From Streptomyces sp. LaPpAH-108 (lineage in GTDB: Bacteria; Actinomycetota; Actinomycetes; Streptomycetales; Streptomycetaceae): a stretch of 64,000 nucleotides of DNA. Numbering within the stretch: the stretch's first letter is position 1; every line of letters starts with the position of its first letter. Shown in pieces: positions 55,301-63,701 of the stretch. The stretch is taken from positions 1,127,655 to 1,191,654 of the forward strand of contig NZ_KB891987.1 of the NCBI RefSeq assembly GCF_000373625.1. The letters run 5' to 3'. The notes beneath the pieces were generated by a model, which had not been told where the DNA came from, searched no databases, and was given only the letters and a program-made list of their open reading frames with translations. The position numbers and the translations under genes were made by a program.

Positions 55301-56854
55301 GTGTTCGATACTCTCTCCGACCGCCTGTCAGCGACTTTCAAGTCTCTCCGGGGCAAGGGTCTGCTGACCGAGGCGGACATCGACGCCACGGCCCGCGAGA
55401 TCCGCATCGCCCTCCTTGAGGCCGACGTCGCGCTCCCTGTCGTCCGCTCGTTCATCAAGAACGTCAAGGAGCGGGCGCTCGGCGCCGAGGTCTCCAAGGC
55501 CCTGAACCCGGCGCAGCAGGTTCTCAAGATCGTCAACGATGAACTCGTGACGATCCTCGGCGGGGAAACCCGCCGTCTCCGCTTCGCCAAGCAGCCCCCC
55601 ACCGTGATCATGCTGGCCGGTCTCCAGGGTGCCGGTAAGACCACGCTCGCGGGCAAGCTCGGCCGCTGGCTCAAGGAGCAGGGCCACTCCCCGCTGCTGG
55701 TCGCCTGTGACCTCCAGCGCCCCAACGCCGTCAACCAGCTGAGCGTCGTCGCCGAGCGCGCCGGTGTCGCGGTGTACGCGCCGGAGCCGGGCAACGGCGT
55801 CGGCGACCCGGTCAAGGTCGCCAAGGACTCCATCGAGTTCGCCAAGGCCAAGGTCCACGACATCGTGATCGTGGACACCGCGGGCCGTCTGGGCATCGAC
55901 CAGGAGATGATGCAGCAGGCCGCGGACATCCGCGACGCGGTCCGCCCCGACGAGATCCTGTTCGTCGTCGACGCGATGATCGGTCAGGACGCCGTCAACA
56001 CCGCCGAGGCGTTCCGCGACGGCGTCGGCTTCGACGGCGTGGTGCTCTCCAAGCTCGACGGCGACGCCCGCGGTGGTGCCGCCCTGTCGATCCGCCAGGT
56101 CACCGGCAAGCCGATCATGTTCGCGTCCAACGGCGAGAAGCTGGACGAGTTCGACGCGTTCCACCCGGACCGGATGGCCTCCCGCATCCTTGACATGGGT
56201 GACCTGCTCACCCTGATCGAGCAGGCGGAGAAGACGTTCAGCCAGGAAGAGGCCCAGAAGATGGCCTCCAAGCTGGCGTCGAAGAAGGGCCAGGACTTCA
56301 CCCTGGACGACTTCCTGTCCCAGATGGAACAGGTCAGGAAGATGGGCAGCATCTCCAAGCTGCTCGGCATGCTCCCCGGCATGGGCCAGATCAAGGACCA
56401 GATCAACAACATCGACGAGCGCGACGTCGACCGCACGGCCGCGATCATCAAGTCGATGACCCCGGCCGAGCGCCAGGACCCGACGATCATCAACGGCTCC
56501 CGCCGCGCCCGTATCGCCAAGGGCTCCGGTGTCGAGGTCAGCGCGGTCAAGGGCCTGGTGGAGCGCTTCTTCGAGGCCCGCAAGATGATGTCCCGCATGG
56601 CCCAGGGCGGCGGCATGCCGGGTATGCCGGGGATGCCGGGCATGGGCGGCGGCCCCGGCCGCTCCAAGAAGCAGCCGAAGAAGGCCAAGGGCAAGCAGCG
56701 TTCGGGCAACCCGATGAAGCGCAAGCAGCAGGAGCTGGAGGAGGCCCAGCGCCGCGAGGCCGCCGCTCAGGGCGGAGGCGCCTTCGGTGTCCCGCCGCAG
56801 CAGGGCGGCCAGGACTTCGAGCTGCCGGACGAGTTCAAGAAGTTCATGGGCTGA
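55301..56854 (+). CDS. ffh: Signal recognition particle protein Ffh
   Basis: A 517-residue SRP54 homologue that binds signal peptides and 4.5S RNA. The N domain opens MFDTLSDRLSATFKSLRGKG. The G domain has GLQGAGKTTLAGKLGRWL (G1), CDLQRPNAVNQLSVVA, DTAGRLGIDQEMMQQA (G3) and LSKLDGDARGG (G4). The Met-rich M domain (about 300-440) includes QMEQVRKMGSISKLLGMLPG and the GxxxG-type RNA-binding part. A Gly-Met-Pro-Gly repeat (about 440-460) and a Lys-rich tail follow. GTG 55301. The SRP RNA gene was not found in the window. Partner of FtsY at 46.8 kb. Confidence 0.97.
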   Translation: MFDTLSDRLSATFKSLRGKGLLTEADIDATAREIRIALLEADVALPVVRSFIKNVKERALGAEVSKALNPAQQVLKIVNDELVTILGGETRRLRFAKQPPTVIMLAGLQGAGKTTLAGKLGRWLKEQGHSPLLVACDLQRPNAVNQLSVVAERAGVAVYAPEPGNGVGDPVKVAKDSIEFAKAKVHDIVIVDTAGRLGIDQEMMQQAADIRDAVRPDEILFVVDAMIGQDAVNTAEAFRDGVGFDGVVLSKLDGDARGGAALSIRQVTGKPIMFASNGEKLDEFDAFHPDRMASRILDMGDLLTLIEQAEKTFSQEEAQKMASKLASKKGQDFTLDDFLSQMEQVRKMGSISKLLGMLPGMGQIKDQINNIDERDVDRTAAIIKSMTPAERQDPTIINGSRRARIAKGSGVEVSAVKGLVERFFEARKMMSRMAQGGGMPGMPGMPGMGGGPGRSKKQPKKAKGKQRSGNPMKRKQQELEEAQRREAAAQGGGAFGVPPQQGGQDFELPDEFKKFMG

Positions 56855-56876
56855 CCGAGCCCGCCTGCGACGTCCC

Positions 56877-56909
56877 CGAGGGCGCCCTTCTCCACGAGGG
56901 GCGCCCTCG
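56877..56909. terminator. Terminator after ffh
   Basis: A perfect 11-bp stem (56877-56887 with 56899-56909) with an 11-nt loop, shared with the convergent methyltransferase gene. Confidence 0.8.
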
Positions 56910-56930
56910 CGCGTCGTCCGCGAGCGCGTC

Positions 56931-57809
56931 TCAGGGCACGCGGGCTATCAGATACCGGAAGACGTTCGGCATCCACACGATGCCGTCCGCGCGCTGATAC
57001 GGATGCAGCGCCTCCGCCAGCTCCTTCTCCACCTGCTTGCGGTCGGTCGCCGCGATCGCCGCGTCGAACAGCCCGGTCGACAGCAGCCCGCGTACGGCGC
57101 TGTCCGCGTCGGCGTAGCCGAAGGGGCAGGCGACCCGCCCCGAGCCGTCAGGGCGCAGTCCGGCGCGCTGGGCGACCTCCTCCAGGTCGTCGCGGCGGCC
57201 CGCGTGTGGCCCGCGTACGCCGTGCAGCGGGTCGGCCAGCTTGGTGGCCACGCCCAGGACGGCGGAGGTGGCGCACCGCTCCGGCGGCCCCCAGGCGGTG
57301 AGCACGACGGCCGCGCCCCGTGCCGCGAGGGGGAGGGCGTCGGCCAGCAGGGCGCCGAGGGCGTCGGTGTCGCCGGGGCCGCAGCCGATGGGGTCGAAGA
57401 CGGTGATCAGGTCGTAGCCGGGCGCGTCCGCCTTCGTGGGCAGGGCGTCCAGCAGCCGGATGCCGGTGGCGGACGCGCCCGTACCCGTCGTACCCGCTGT
57501 GCCCGTGCCGTGCTCCGGGTCCGGGGACAGGCGGTCGCGGGCGAGCGCGAGCCGTTCCGGGCAGGAGTCGGCCCCGGTGACGGCGGCTCCCCGGACCGCC
57601 GCCAGCAGCAGGGCGAGCCCGGAGCCGCAGCGCAGGCCCAGCAGCCGGGTGGCCGGTCCGACGTCGAGTCGTTCATGGACACTCTCGTAGAGCGGTTCCC
57701 ACATGCGCTCCTGGATCTCGGCCCAGTCGCGCGCGCGTGCTCGGGGGTCCGCGCCGGGTGGTGCGGAACCCGCGTGGGACAGGTGCTCCCGCACGAGCGT
57801 AGGTGTCAT
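56931..57809 (-). CDS. SAM-dependent methyltransferase
   Basis: A 292-residue class I methyltransferase. The SAM-binding motif appears as RLLGLRCGSGLALLLAAVRG, a variant of the usual E/DxGxGxG; VTGADSCPERLALARDRL supplies the second acidic strand and YDLITVFDPIGCGPGD the motif III region. The C-terminal part (DDLEEVAQRAGLRPDGSGRV, then ALHPYQRADGIVWMPNVFRY) is like that of small-molecule methyltransferases in Streptomyces. A Gly/Thr/Ala insertion (residues ~118-132, GTGTAGTTGTGASATG) is unusual. The substrate is unknown. The ATG at 57809 lacks an obvious ribosome-binding site. Convergent with ffh. Confidence 0.85.
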   Translation of the reverse strand: MTPTLVREHLSHAGSAPPGADPRARARDWAEIQERMWEPLYESVHERLDVGPATRLLGLRCGSGLALLLAAVRGAAVTGADSCPERLALARDRLSPDPEHGTGTAGTTGTGASATGIRLLDALPTKADAPGYDLITVFDPIGCGPGDTDALGALLADALPLAARGAAVVLTAWGPPERCATSAVLGVATKLADPLHGVRGPHAGRRDDLEEVAQRAGLRPDGSGRVACPFGYADADSAVRGLLSTGLFDAAIAATDRKQVEKELAEALHPYQRADGIVWMPNVFRYLIARVP

Positions 57810-58203
57810 AGGTAAGCGCCCCAATCGCCGACAGTTCGCGTACGTGCCCGTGGGCGTGGCCCCCCGTGGTCGTGCGCGCACTCCACGTATGCCAGGTAAC
57901 TCCGGGCGCGCGGCGGCGTCCAGTGGTTGCGGCGTCCGGCTTGGGGGGGTGTGGGCGTGTGTGGCGAGATTTCACGCCCCCGCAACCTGAGGGGCGGGTG
58001 CGGGGCGGTGAGCGGGCACCGGTAACGTCGCGGGGGCCGGGAGCCCTGCTGAGCACCGGCTTGGTACGAGCTGTGCGGCTTCTTCCGCAGATCGCCGTAC
58101 CCGCCCCGGGTCAGCCGCATCGGCGGCAACTGACGGGTAGGTGCAAATTATTTGAGATGCCCTGGAATAGGAACACGAGGGCACCCACGCTCGTTGTCAT
58201 TAC
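57810..58203 (+). promoter_or_regulatory. Intergenic region upstream of the SprT-like gene
   Basis: 394 bp without a gene, very G-rich from 57940 to 58060 and AT-rich around 58140-58170. Near the end GGAAC (58170-58174), 18 bp, GTTGTC (58193-58198) matches the SigR (oxidative/disulfide stress) promoter pattern. Confidence 0.4.
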
Positions 58204-58803
58204 GTGAGCACGACACAGACAACACCTGTCCTCGCCGCGGAGCTGGCGCAGGCGTGGGCCGACATTCAGCGGTACCACCCCGAGCTGCCTGATCTCGCCG
58301 CGCCGGAATCACTGATCGGGGAGTCGTCGTCCGCGTGCGGGCACGAACTCTCCTTCGAGCGACTGCTGCACGAGGCAGTCCACGGCATCGCCGCCGCCCG
58401 GGGTGTCCGTGACACCTCCCGCGCCGGCCGCTACCACAACCGCCGCTTCCTGGCCATCGCCGAGGAACTGGGCCTCGACCACCCCGAGGAGCCGCACCCC
58501 AGTAGCGGGTTCTCGCTGGTCACGCTCAACCCGGAGGCCAAGCGGCGCTACCGTCCGACCATGGAACGCCTCCAGCGCGCCCTGAAGGCGCACACGGTGG
58601 CCACTTCCGCCGACACCGCCAGTTCGTTCCGGGGCCCGGCCGCCCGGCACGGTTCCTCCGGCGGCGGCGTGCGCGTCAAGGCCGTCTGCGACTGTGGCCG
58701 CAACGTGCGCGTCGTCCCCTCGGTCCTGGAACAGGCCCCGATCGTGTGCGGCGGCTGCGGCAAGCCGTTCCGCATCCCGGAGCCGGTAGCAGCGGCCAGC
58801 TGA
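58204..58803 (+). CDS. SprT-like zinc metalloprotein domain protein
   Basis: A 199-residue protein. The centre FERLLHEAVHGIAAARGVRD has an HExxH motif (HEAVH), the zinc/metalloprotease signature, and DTSRAGRYHNRRFLAIAEEL continues the SprT-like family. The C terminus has a CDCG...CGGCG zinc ribbon (VKAVCDCGRNVRVVPSVL; VCGGCGKPFRIPEPV). SprT-like proteins are linked to DNA-protein cross-link repair or mobile elements; the bacterial function is not settled. GTG 58204 lies 5-6 nt past a SigR-like -10, so the transcript may be leaderless. A hairpin (58810-58826) and a tandem repeat follow. Confidence 0.85.
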   Translation: MSTTQTTPVLAAELAQAWADIQRYHPELPDLAAPESLIGESSSACGHELSFERLLHEAVHGIAAARGVRDTSRAGRYHNRRFLAIAEELGLDHPEEPHPSSGFSLVTLNPEAKRRYRPTMERLQRALKAHTVATSADTASSFRGPAARHGSSGGGVRVKAVCDCGRNVRVVPSVLEQAPIVCGGCGKPFRIPEPVAAAS

Positions 58804-58809
58804 TGACAC

Positions 58810-58826
58810 GGCTGCTCGTGGCAGCC
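58810..58826 (+). terminator. Short hairpin after the SprT-like gene
   Basis: A 6-bp perfect stem GGCTGC/GCAGCC with a 5-nt loop, 6 nt after the stop. Confidence 0.5.
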
Positions 58827-58840
58827 GCGTCATCGGGGCA

Positions 58841-59031
58841 CCCTCTGCGGGCAGTCGTGCCGCCGAGCGGTGCACCCACCCCCTGCGGGCGGTCGTACCA
58901 CCGAGCGACATACCCACCCACCCCCTGCGGGCGGTCGTGTCGCCGAGCGGCGTACCCCCTTGCGGGCGGCCGTGTCGCCGAGCGGCATACCCCCTGCGGG
59001 CAGTCGTGCCGCAGGGCGGCACGGGTGGGCG
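58841..59031. repeat. Tandem hairpin repeat, five units of 34-42 bp
   Basis: Five contiguous units each begin TGCGGGC(A/G)G(T/C)CGT and continue CGCCGAGCGG-like, at 58846, 58884, 58926, 58961 and 58995. The last folds into a perfect 8-bp hairpin (59005-59012 with 59016-59023). Units differ by substitutions that keep a GC-rich stem possible. No unique spacers are present. It lies between the SprT-like gene and rpsP. Confidence 0.75.
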
Positions 59032-59247
59032 CAGGGCCGCAGCGCCGGGCGCCTTGCAAGCATGCCCAAGATCACCACCCGGACCCAAGGGCCCCGCAGG
59101 GTATGGCACAATGGCTAGCTGTACTCGACAGTCGCACAGGACCCCTCTCTCCTCCGGCTGACGCGTCCATCGGGCACTCGGGTACCGCAACCCCACGCGG
59201 CACCATCCGCCGTGCCCAACACGTCAAAACCAGGAGAACTCACTCCC
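59032..59247 (+). promoter_or_regulatory. rpsP leader and promoter region
   Basis: 216 bp between the repeat and rpsP. A TATGGCACAAT stretch (about 59101-59112) is the best -10 candidate, giving a leader of about 130 nt before the ribosome-binding site AGGAGA. I see no regulatory RNA structure. Confidence 0.35.
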
Positions 59248-59667
59248 GTGGCAGTCAAGATCAAGCTGAAGCGTCTGGGCAAGATCCGTTCGCCTCACTA
59301 CCGCATCGTCGTCGCCGACTCCCGTACCCGCCGTGACGGCCGGGCCATCGAGGAGATCGGCAAGTACCACCCGACGTACAACCCGTCGGTCATGGAGGTG
59401 GACGCCGACCGCGTCGCCTACTGGCTGGGTGTCGGCGCGCAGCCGACCGAGCCGGTTCTCGCCATCCTGAAGAAGACCGGCGACTGGCAGAAGTTCAAGG
59501 GCGAGCCGGCTCCCGCGCCGCTGCTCGTCGCCGAGCCGAAGCCGGCCCGTCCGTCGTTCGAGGCGCTCGGTGGCGACACCGAGGGCAAGGGTGAGGCCAT
59601 CACCCAGAAGAAGAAGGCTGAGAAGAAGGACGAGGCCGCTGCCGAGTCCGAGTCGACCGAGGCCTGA
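59248..59667 (+). CDS. rpsP: 30S ribosomal protein S16
   Basis: A 139-residue S16. The core [20 protein letters not shown] and [20 protein letters not shown] with [15 protein letters not shown] end matches the family; the usual length is about 80-90, and the extra C-terminal 50 residues (Pro/Lys/Ala/Glu-rich) are an actinobacterial extension. GTG 59248 follows CAGGAGAA. khpA starts 5 nt after the stop. Confidence 0.97.
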   Translation: MAVKIKLKRLGKIRSPHYRIVVADSRTRRDGRAIEEIGKYHPTYNPSVMEVDADRVAYWLGVGAQPTEPVLAILKKTGDWQKFKGEPAPAPLLVAEPKPARPSFEALGGDTEGKGEAITQKKKAEKKDEAAAESESTEA

Positions 59668-59672
59668 GCACC

Positions 59673-59912
59673 ATGCTCGAAGAGGCGCTTGAGCACCTCG
59701 TGAAGGGCATCGTCGACAACCCTGACGACGTGCAGGTCGCCTCGCGCGACCTGCGCCGCGGGCGCGTGCTGGAGGTCCGGGTCCACCCCGACGACCTCGG
59801 CAAGGTGATCGGCCGCAACGGCCGCACCGCGCGGGCCCTGCGCACCGTCGTGGGCGCCATCGGCGGCCGTGGTGTCCGGGTCGACCTGGTCGACGTGGAT
59901 CACGTCCGCTGA
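59673..59912 (+). CDS. khpA: KH-domain RNA-binding protein KhpA
   Basis: A 79-residue single KH-domain protein. The RNA-binding GxxG loop is in DLGKVIGRNGRTARALRTVV. KhpA and KhpB bind RNA and influence cell elongation in Gram-positives. It is found between rpsP and rimM throughout actinobacteria, here with a 5-nt gap to rpsP. Confidence 0.94.
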   Translation: MLEEALEHLVKGIVDNPDDVQVASRDLRRGRVLEVRVHPDDLGKVIGRNGRTARALRTVVGAIGGRGVRVDLVDVDHVR

Positions 59913-59932
59913 CGCATCACAGCAATCCGGCT

Positions 59933-59968
59933 CGGGCCGGGGAGGGCCACTGGGCCGTCCCCGGCCCG
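59933..59968 (+). terminator. Hairpin between khpA and rimM
   Basis: A perfect 11-bp stem (59933-59943 with 59958-59968) with inner GGCC pairing. It may be a partial terminator that sets the ratio of rpsP-khpA to rimM-trmD-rplS. Confidence 0.65.
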
Positions 59969-59995
59969 TAGTCGTATGACAGGAGAATTGGACTC

Positions 59996-60541
59996 GTGCA
60001 GCTGGTAGTCGCACGGATCGGCCGTGCTCATGGCATCAAGGGCGAGGTCACCGTCGAGGTGCGTACCGACGAGCCGGAGCTGCGGCTCGGGCCGGGCGCC
60101 GTCCTGACCACCGACCCGGCCTCGGCCGGGCCGCTGACCATCGCCACGGGCCGCGTGCACAGCGGCCGTCTCCTTCTGCGCTTCGAGGGGGTGAACGACC
60201 GGACCGGCGCCGAGGCGCTGCGCAACACCCTGCTGATCGCCGACGTGGACCCGGACGAACTCCCCGAGGAGGAGGACGAGTACTACGACCATCAGCTGAT
60301 CGACCTCGACGTGGTCACCGCGGACGGCACGGAGGTCGGCCGGATCACCGAGATCTCCCATCTGCCCTCGCAGGACCTGTTCATCGTCGAGCGCCCGGAC
60401 GGCAGCGAGGTGATGATCCCCTTCGTGGAGGAGATCGTCAGCGAGATCGACCTGGCGGAGCAGAAGGCCGTCATCACGCCGCCGCCCGGCCTGATCGACG
60501 ACCGCGCCGAGATCGCCTCCTCCCGGGACGAGGACGCATGA
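59996..60541 (+). CDS. rimM: Ribosome maturation factor RimM
   Basis: A 181-residue 30S assembly factor that binds S19. The N-terminal RimM domain begins [20 protein letters not shown] with [25 protein letters not shown] precedes the PRC barrel ([49 protein letters not shown]). GTG 59996 has GGAGAA upstream. The stop overlaps the trmD start by 4 nt. Confidence 0.96.
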   Translation: MQLVVARIGRAHGIKGEVTVEVRTDEPELRLGPGAVLTTDPASAGPLTIATGRVHSGRLLLRFEGVNDRTGAEALRNTLLIADVDPDELPEEEDEYYDHQLIDLDVVTADGTEVGRITEISHLPSQDLFIVERPDGSEVMIPFVEEIVSEIDLAEQKAVITPPPGLIDDRAEIASSRDEDA

Positions 60542-61371
60542 GGCTCGACGTCGTCACGATCTTCCCGGAGTACCTGGAGCCGCTGAACGTCTCCCTCGTG
60601 GGCAAGGCGCGGGCCCGGGGCCAGCTCGGCGTGCACCTGCACGACCTGCGCTCCTGGACGTACGACCGGCACAACACGGTCGACGACACCCCCTACGGCG
60701 GCGGCCCCGGCATGGTCATGAAGACCGAGGCGTGGGGCGACGCCCTGGACACCGTCCTGGCCGACGGCTACGAGTCCGGCGCCCAGGCCCCCGCGCTGAT
60801 CGTCCCCACCCCCAGTGGCCGTCCCTTCACCCAGGAACTGGCCGTCGAGCTGTCGACGCGCCCCTGGCTGATCTTCACCCCGGCCCGGTACGAGGGCATC
60901 GACCGGCGTGTGATGGACGAGTACGCGACCCGGATGCCGGTCTACGAGGTCTCCATCGGCGACTACGTGCTCGCGGGCGGCGAGGCGGCCGTCCTGGTCA
61001 TCACGGAGGCCGTGGCCCGGCTCCTCCCCGGTGTCCTGGGCAACGCCGAGTCCCACCGGGACGACTCCTTCGCGCCCGGCGCGATGGCGAACCTCCTGGA
61101 GGGGCCCGTCTACACCAAGCCGCCGGTGTGGCGCGACCGGGAGATCCCCGAGGTGCTGCTCAGCGGCCACCACGGGAAGATCGCCCGCTGGCGCCGCGAC
61201 GAGGCCCTGCGCCGTACGACCCTCAACCGGCCCGATCTGATCGAGCGCTGCGATCCGAAGGTCTTCGACAAGAAGGACCGGGAGATGCTCTCCATCCTGG
61301 GCTGGGCGCCGGATCCGGAGGGGCTGCCGTACGGGCGATTTTGGCGCAGGACCGAGAGCGTGGAAGAATAG
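60538..61371 (+). CDS. trmD: tRNA (guanine(37)-N1)-methyltransferase
   Basis: A 277-residue SPOUT methyltransferase that methylates G37 next to the anticodon, preventing frameshifts. Marks are [73 protein letters not shown] (knotted SAM site) and the late [21 protein letters not shown] 60538 overlaps the rimM stop. rplS follows after a 136-nt leader. Confidence 0.97.
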   Translation: MRLDVVTIFPEYLEPLNVSLVGKARARGQLGVHLHDLRSWTYDRHNTVDDTPYGGGPGMVMKTEAWGDALDTVLADGYESGAQAPALIVPTPSGRPFTQELAVELSTRPWLIFTPARYEGIDRRVMDEYATRMPVYEVSIGDYVLAGGEAAVLVITEAVARLLPGVLGNAESHRDDSFAPGAMANLLEGPVYTKPPVWRDREIPEVLLSGHHGKIARWRRDEALRRTTLNRPDLIERCDPKVFDKKDREMLSILGWAPDPEGLPYGRFWRRTESVEE

Positions 61372-61507
61372 TCCGCTGTTGTGCGTCCGTCCGGCGTGCG
61401 CCCCTGCCACAGGGGGACACGACGCCCGTTCCGACCCGCACGGCGACCCTGTTGTTCCACCTAACTTCCGTTGATGACCTGTGGCATCAGCGAAGAAAGC
61501 AGACGAA

Positions 61508-61858
61508 ATGTCTCACCTGCTCGACACCGTCGACGTCGCGTCGCTGCGCAGCGACATCCCGGCCTTCCGCCCGGGTGACACCGTCAACGTCCACGTGCGC
61601 GTCATCGAGGGCAACCGCTCCCGTGTGCAGCAGTTCAAGGGCGTCGTGATCCGCCGCCAGGGCTCCGGTGTCCGCGAGACCTTCACGGTCCGCAAGGTCT
61701 CGTTCTCCGTCGGCGTCGAGCGCACCTTCCCGGTGCACACCCCGATCGTCGAGAAGATCGAGCTCGTCACCCGTGGTGACGTGCGCCGCGCCAAGCTGTA
61801 CTACCTCCGTGAGCTGCGCGGCAAGGCCGCGAAGATCAAGGAGAAGCGCGACAACTGA
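61508..61858 (+). CDS. rplS: 50S ribosomal protein L19
   Basis: A 116-residue L19 with the start [20 protein letters not shown], then [20 protein letters not shown] and [20 protein letters not shown]. The ATG at 61508 gives the standard length; an upstream GTG at 61481 would add nine residues. A long hairpin follows the stop and embraces the start of sipW. Confidence 0.97.
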   Translation: MSHLLDTVDVASLRSDIPAFRPGDTVNVHVRVIEGNRSRVQQFKGVVIRRQGSGVRETFTVRKVSFSVGVERTFPVHTPIVEKIELVTRGDVRRAKLYYLRELRGKAAKIKEKRDN

Positions 61859-61874
61859 GTGCCTTCCCGGAGTC

Positions 61875-61907
61875 CCATCGGGGCCGGATAGCATCTGGCC
61901 CCGATGG
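61875..61907 (+). promoter_or_regulatory. Inverted repeat spanning the sipW start
   Basis: A perfect 11-bp inverted repeat (61875-61885 with 61897-61907) with an 11-nt loop containing TAGCAT (61889-61894), a -10-like element. The right arm contains the sipW ATG (61904). It may end rplS transcription and also start a leaderless sipW message. Confidence 0.5.
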
Positions 61908-62599
61908 ACACCGAAGCACAGCAGACGGAACGCGACCGCACCTCCCCGCCCGGGACTCCGGGTGAGGAGGCGCGGTCGCGTTTTACGTGGGTGGAGCGGA
62001 CCGCCGGGTGGCTGCCGGGCGGCCGGATCACCTTGACCGCCCTGGCCTGTCTGGTCTTTCTCCTTCTCCTCAACACGTTCGTGGTGCGCCCCTTCCAGAT
62101 TCCGAGCGGATCCATGGAGCCGGGATTGAGGATCGGGGACCGCGTGCTCGTAGATAAGTTGGCGTACCGTTTCGGTGCCCAGCCGCACCGCGGCGACGTG
62201 GTCGTCTTCGACGGCACCGGGTACTTCGGCGACGCCGACTACATCAAGCGCGTAGTGGGGGTGGGTGGCGACCATGTCGTCTGCTGCGACAAGAAGGGGA
62301 GGATCGAGGTGAACGGCCGGGCGGTCGACGAGACGGCGTTCCTCCATCCCGGGAACGCACCGTCCGGTGTGCCCTTCGACGTCGTGGTGCCCGGGGGAAG
62401 GCTGTTCCTCCTCGGCGACCACCGCAGCCGCTCCAGCGACTCCCGCGACCATCTCGGTTCGCCGGGCGGCGGCATGATCCCGGTCGGCGCCGTCGTCGGC
62501 CGGGCCGACTGGATCGTATGGCCGTACGACCGCTGGACGCGTCTTGAGCGTCCCGCCGCCTACGCGCGCGTGCCGGCCGCGGAGGGCACGCATGGGTAA
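61904..62599 (+). CDS. sipW: Signal peptidase I SipW
   Basis: A 231-residue type I signal peptidase of the S26 family. The cytoplasmic N terminus (1-40) precedes one membrane helix (RITLTALACLVFLLLLNTFV). The catalytic Ser 70 is in IPSGSMEPGLRIGDRVLVDK and Lys 115 in DYIKRVVGVGGD; GDHRSRSSDSRDHLG is box E. The protein removes signal peptides of exported proteins on the outer face. It is the first of a cluster of three to four tandem signal peptidases in Streptomyces. The ATG at 61904 may be leaderless. The stop overlaps the sipX start by 8 nt. Confidence 0.94.
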   Translation: MDTEAQQTERDRTSPPGTPGEEARSRFTWVERTAGWLPGGRITLTALACLVFLLLLNTFVVRPFQIPSGSMEPGLRIGDRVLVDKLAYRFGAQPHRGDVVVFDGTGYFGDADYIKRVVGVGGDHVVCCDKKGRIEVNGRAVDETAFLHPGNAPSGVPFDVVVPGGRLFLLGDHRSRSSDSRDHLGSPGGGMIPVGAVVGRADWIVWPYDRWTRLERPAAYARVPAAEGTHG

Positions 62600-63701
62600 T
62601 CGTGGAAGGCCGCGCGGGGTGCCGGGCAGCTCCGCCGAGGAGCTGCTGCCCACCGGGGTGCGGCGGGCGAGCAGGCCGAGTCCCGGCAGATCGCGCGCGG
62701 AGCGCCGCAAGCTCCAGCGCAAGGTCAAGCGCAAGCGCAGGCGCTCGGCCGTGCGCGAGATCCCGCTGCTGATCGGTGTCGCCGTCCTGATCGCGCTGGT
62801 CCTGAAGACCTTCCTGGTGCAGGCGTTCGTGATCCCGTCGGGCTCCATGGAGCAGACGATCCGGATCGGTGACCGGGTGCTGGTCGACAAGTTCACGCCG
62901 TGGTTCGGCTCCCAGCCCAAGCGCGGGGACGTGGTGGTCTTCCACGACCCGGGCGGCTGGCTGAACGACGAGCAGACGCCGAAGAAGAACGACCCCGTCG
63001 GCGTCAAGCAGTTCAAGGAAGGGCTCACCTTCATCGGTCTGCTGCCCTCCGACAACGAGAAGGACCTGATCAAGCGGGTCATCGGGGTCGGCGGCGATCA
63101 CGTCAAGTGCTGCGACGCCGAGGGCAAGGTCACGGTCAACGGCGTCCCCCTGTCCGAGACCGACTACCTCTATCCCGGCAACGCCCCCTCCACGATGCCC
63201 TTCGACATCACGGTGCCCAAGGGGCGCCTGTGGGTGATGGGCGACCACCGGGGCAACTCCGCCGACTCCCGCTACCACCAGAACACCTCCTACGGCGGCA
63301 CGGTCGCCGAGACCTCGGTGGTCGGCCGCGCGATGGTGATCGGCTGGCCGTTCGCCCACTGGACGCGCCTGGAGGAACCTAAAACCTTCGCAAGCGTCAC
63401 CGACTCCGTGTCGGGAACGGCTGCCGCCCCTCGCCCGTCGCATAGGGTTGCCTCGGACGACCCGAACGGAATGACCCGGCTCCCGACCCCTGCGGAACTC
63501 CCGCTCGTTATGGGAGTGGTGGGCCTGCACCGGCTCCGGGGCAGGCGGTGGCAGAGAGTGAGGAGTTGGCGTGGGGGATGTGGCGGTTGGCGCACGGTCC
63601 GGGCACGACGGCGAGGAGCACGGCGGCCAGTCCGCGGCGTCCGGAGCCGGGGCCCAGGCCGGCGCGGTGAACTCCGCGAACGGCTCCGCGGCGGACGGTG
63701 A
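62592..63701 (+). CDS. sipX: Signal peptidase I SipX with long C-terminal extension
   Basis: A 369-residue signal peptidase. The long basic cytoplasmic N terminus (1-55, RRKLQRKVKRKRRR) precedes one membrane helix (IPLLIGVAVLIALVLKTFLV). Catalytic Ser 85 is in IPSGSMEQTI and Lys 161 in LIKRVIGVGGDH; GDHRGNSADSRYHQNT is box E. Catalytic residues end near 265. The last ~95 residues are unusual: an LPTPAELPLVMGVVGLHRLR segment that could be a second membrane helix, then an Arg/Gly-rich tail. The 3' end overlaps sipY by 131 nt in another frame. ATG 62592 overlaps the sipW stop. Length of close homologues is about 320. Confidence 0.92.
   Translation: MGNRGRPRGVPGSSAEELLPTGVRRASRPSPGRSRAERRKLQRKVKRKRRRSAVREIPLLIGVAVLIALVLKTFLVQAFVIPSGSMEQTIRIGDRVLVDKFTPWFGSQPKRGDVVVFHDPGGWLNDEQTPKKNDPVGVKQFKEGLTFIGLLPSDNEKDLIKRVIGVGGDHVKCCDAEGKVTVNGVPLSETDYLYPGNAPSTMPFDITVPKGRLWVMGDHRGNSADSRYHQNTSYGGTVAETSVVGRAMVIGWPFAHWTRLEEPKTFASVTDSVSGTAAAPRPSHRVASDDPNGMTRLPTPAELPLVMGVVGLHRLRGRRWQRVRSWRGGCGGWRTVRARRRGARRPVRGVRSRGPGRRGELRERLRGGR

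Noticed and set aside
57810..58203. Possible SRP RNA gene downstream of ffh
   Set aside because: The conserved SRP tetraloop helix (GGAA/GNAR loop flanked by the typical asymmetric bulge) could not be found.
58841..59031. Possible CRISPR array
   Set aside because: Units are contiguous and differ only by point changes, with no unique spacers; no cas genes are nearby.
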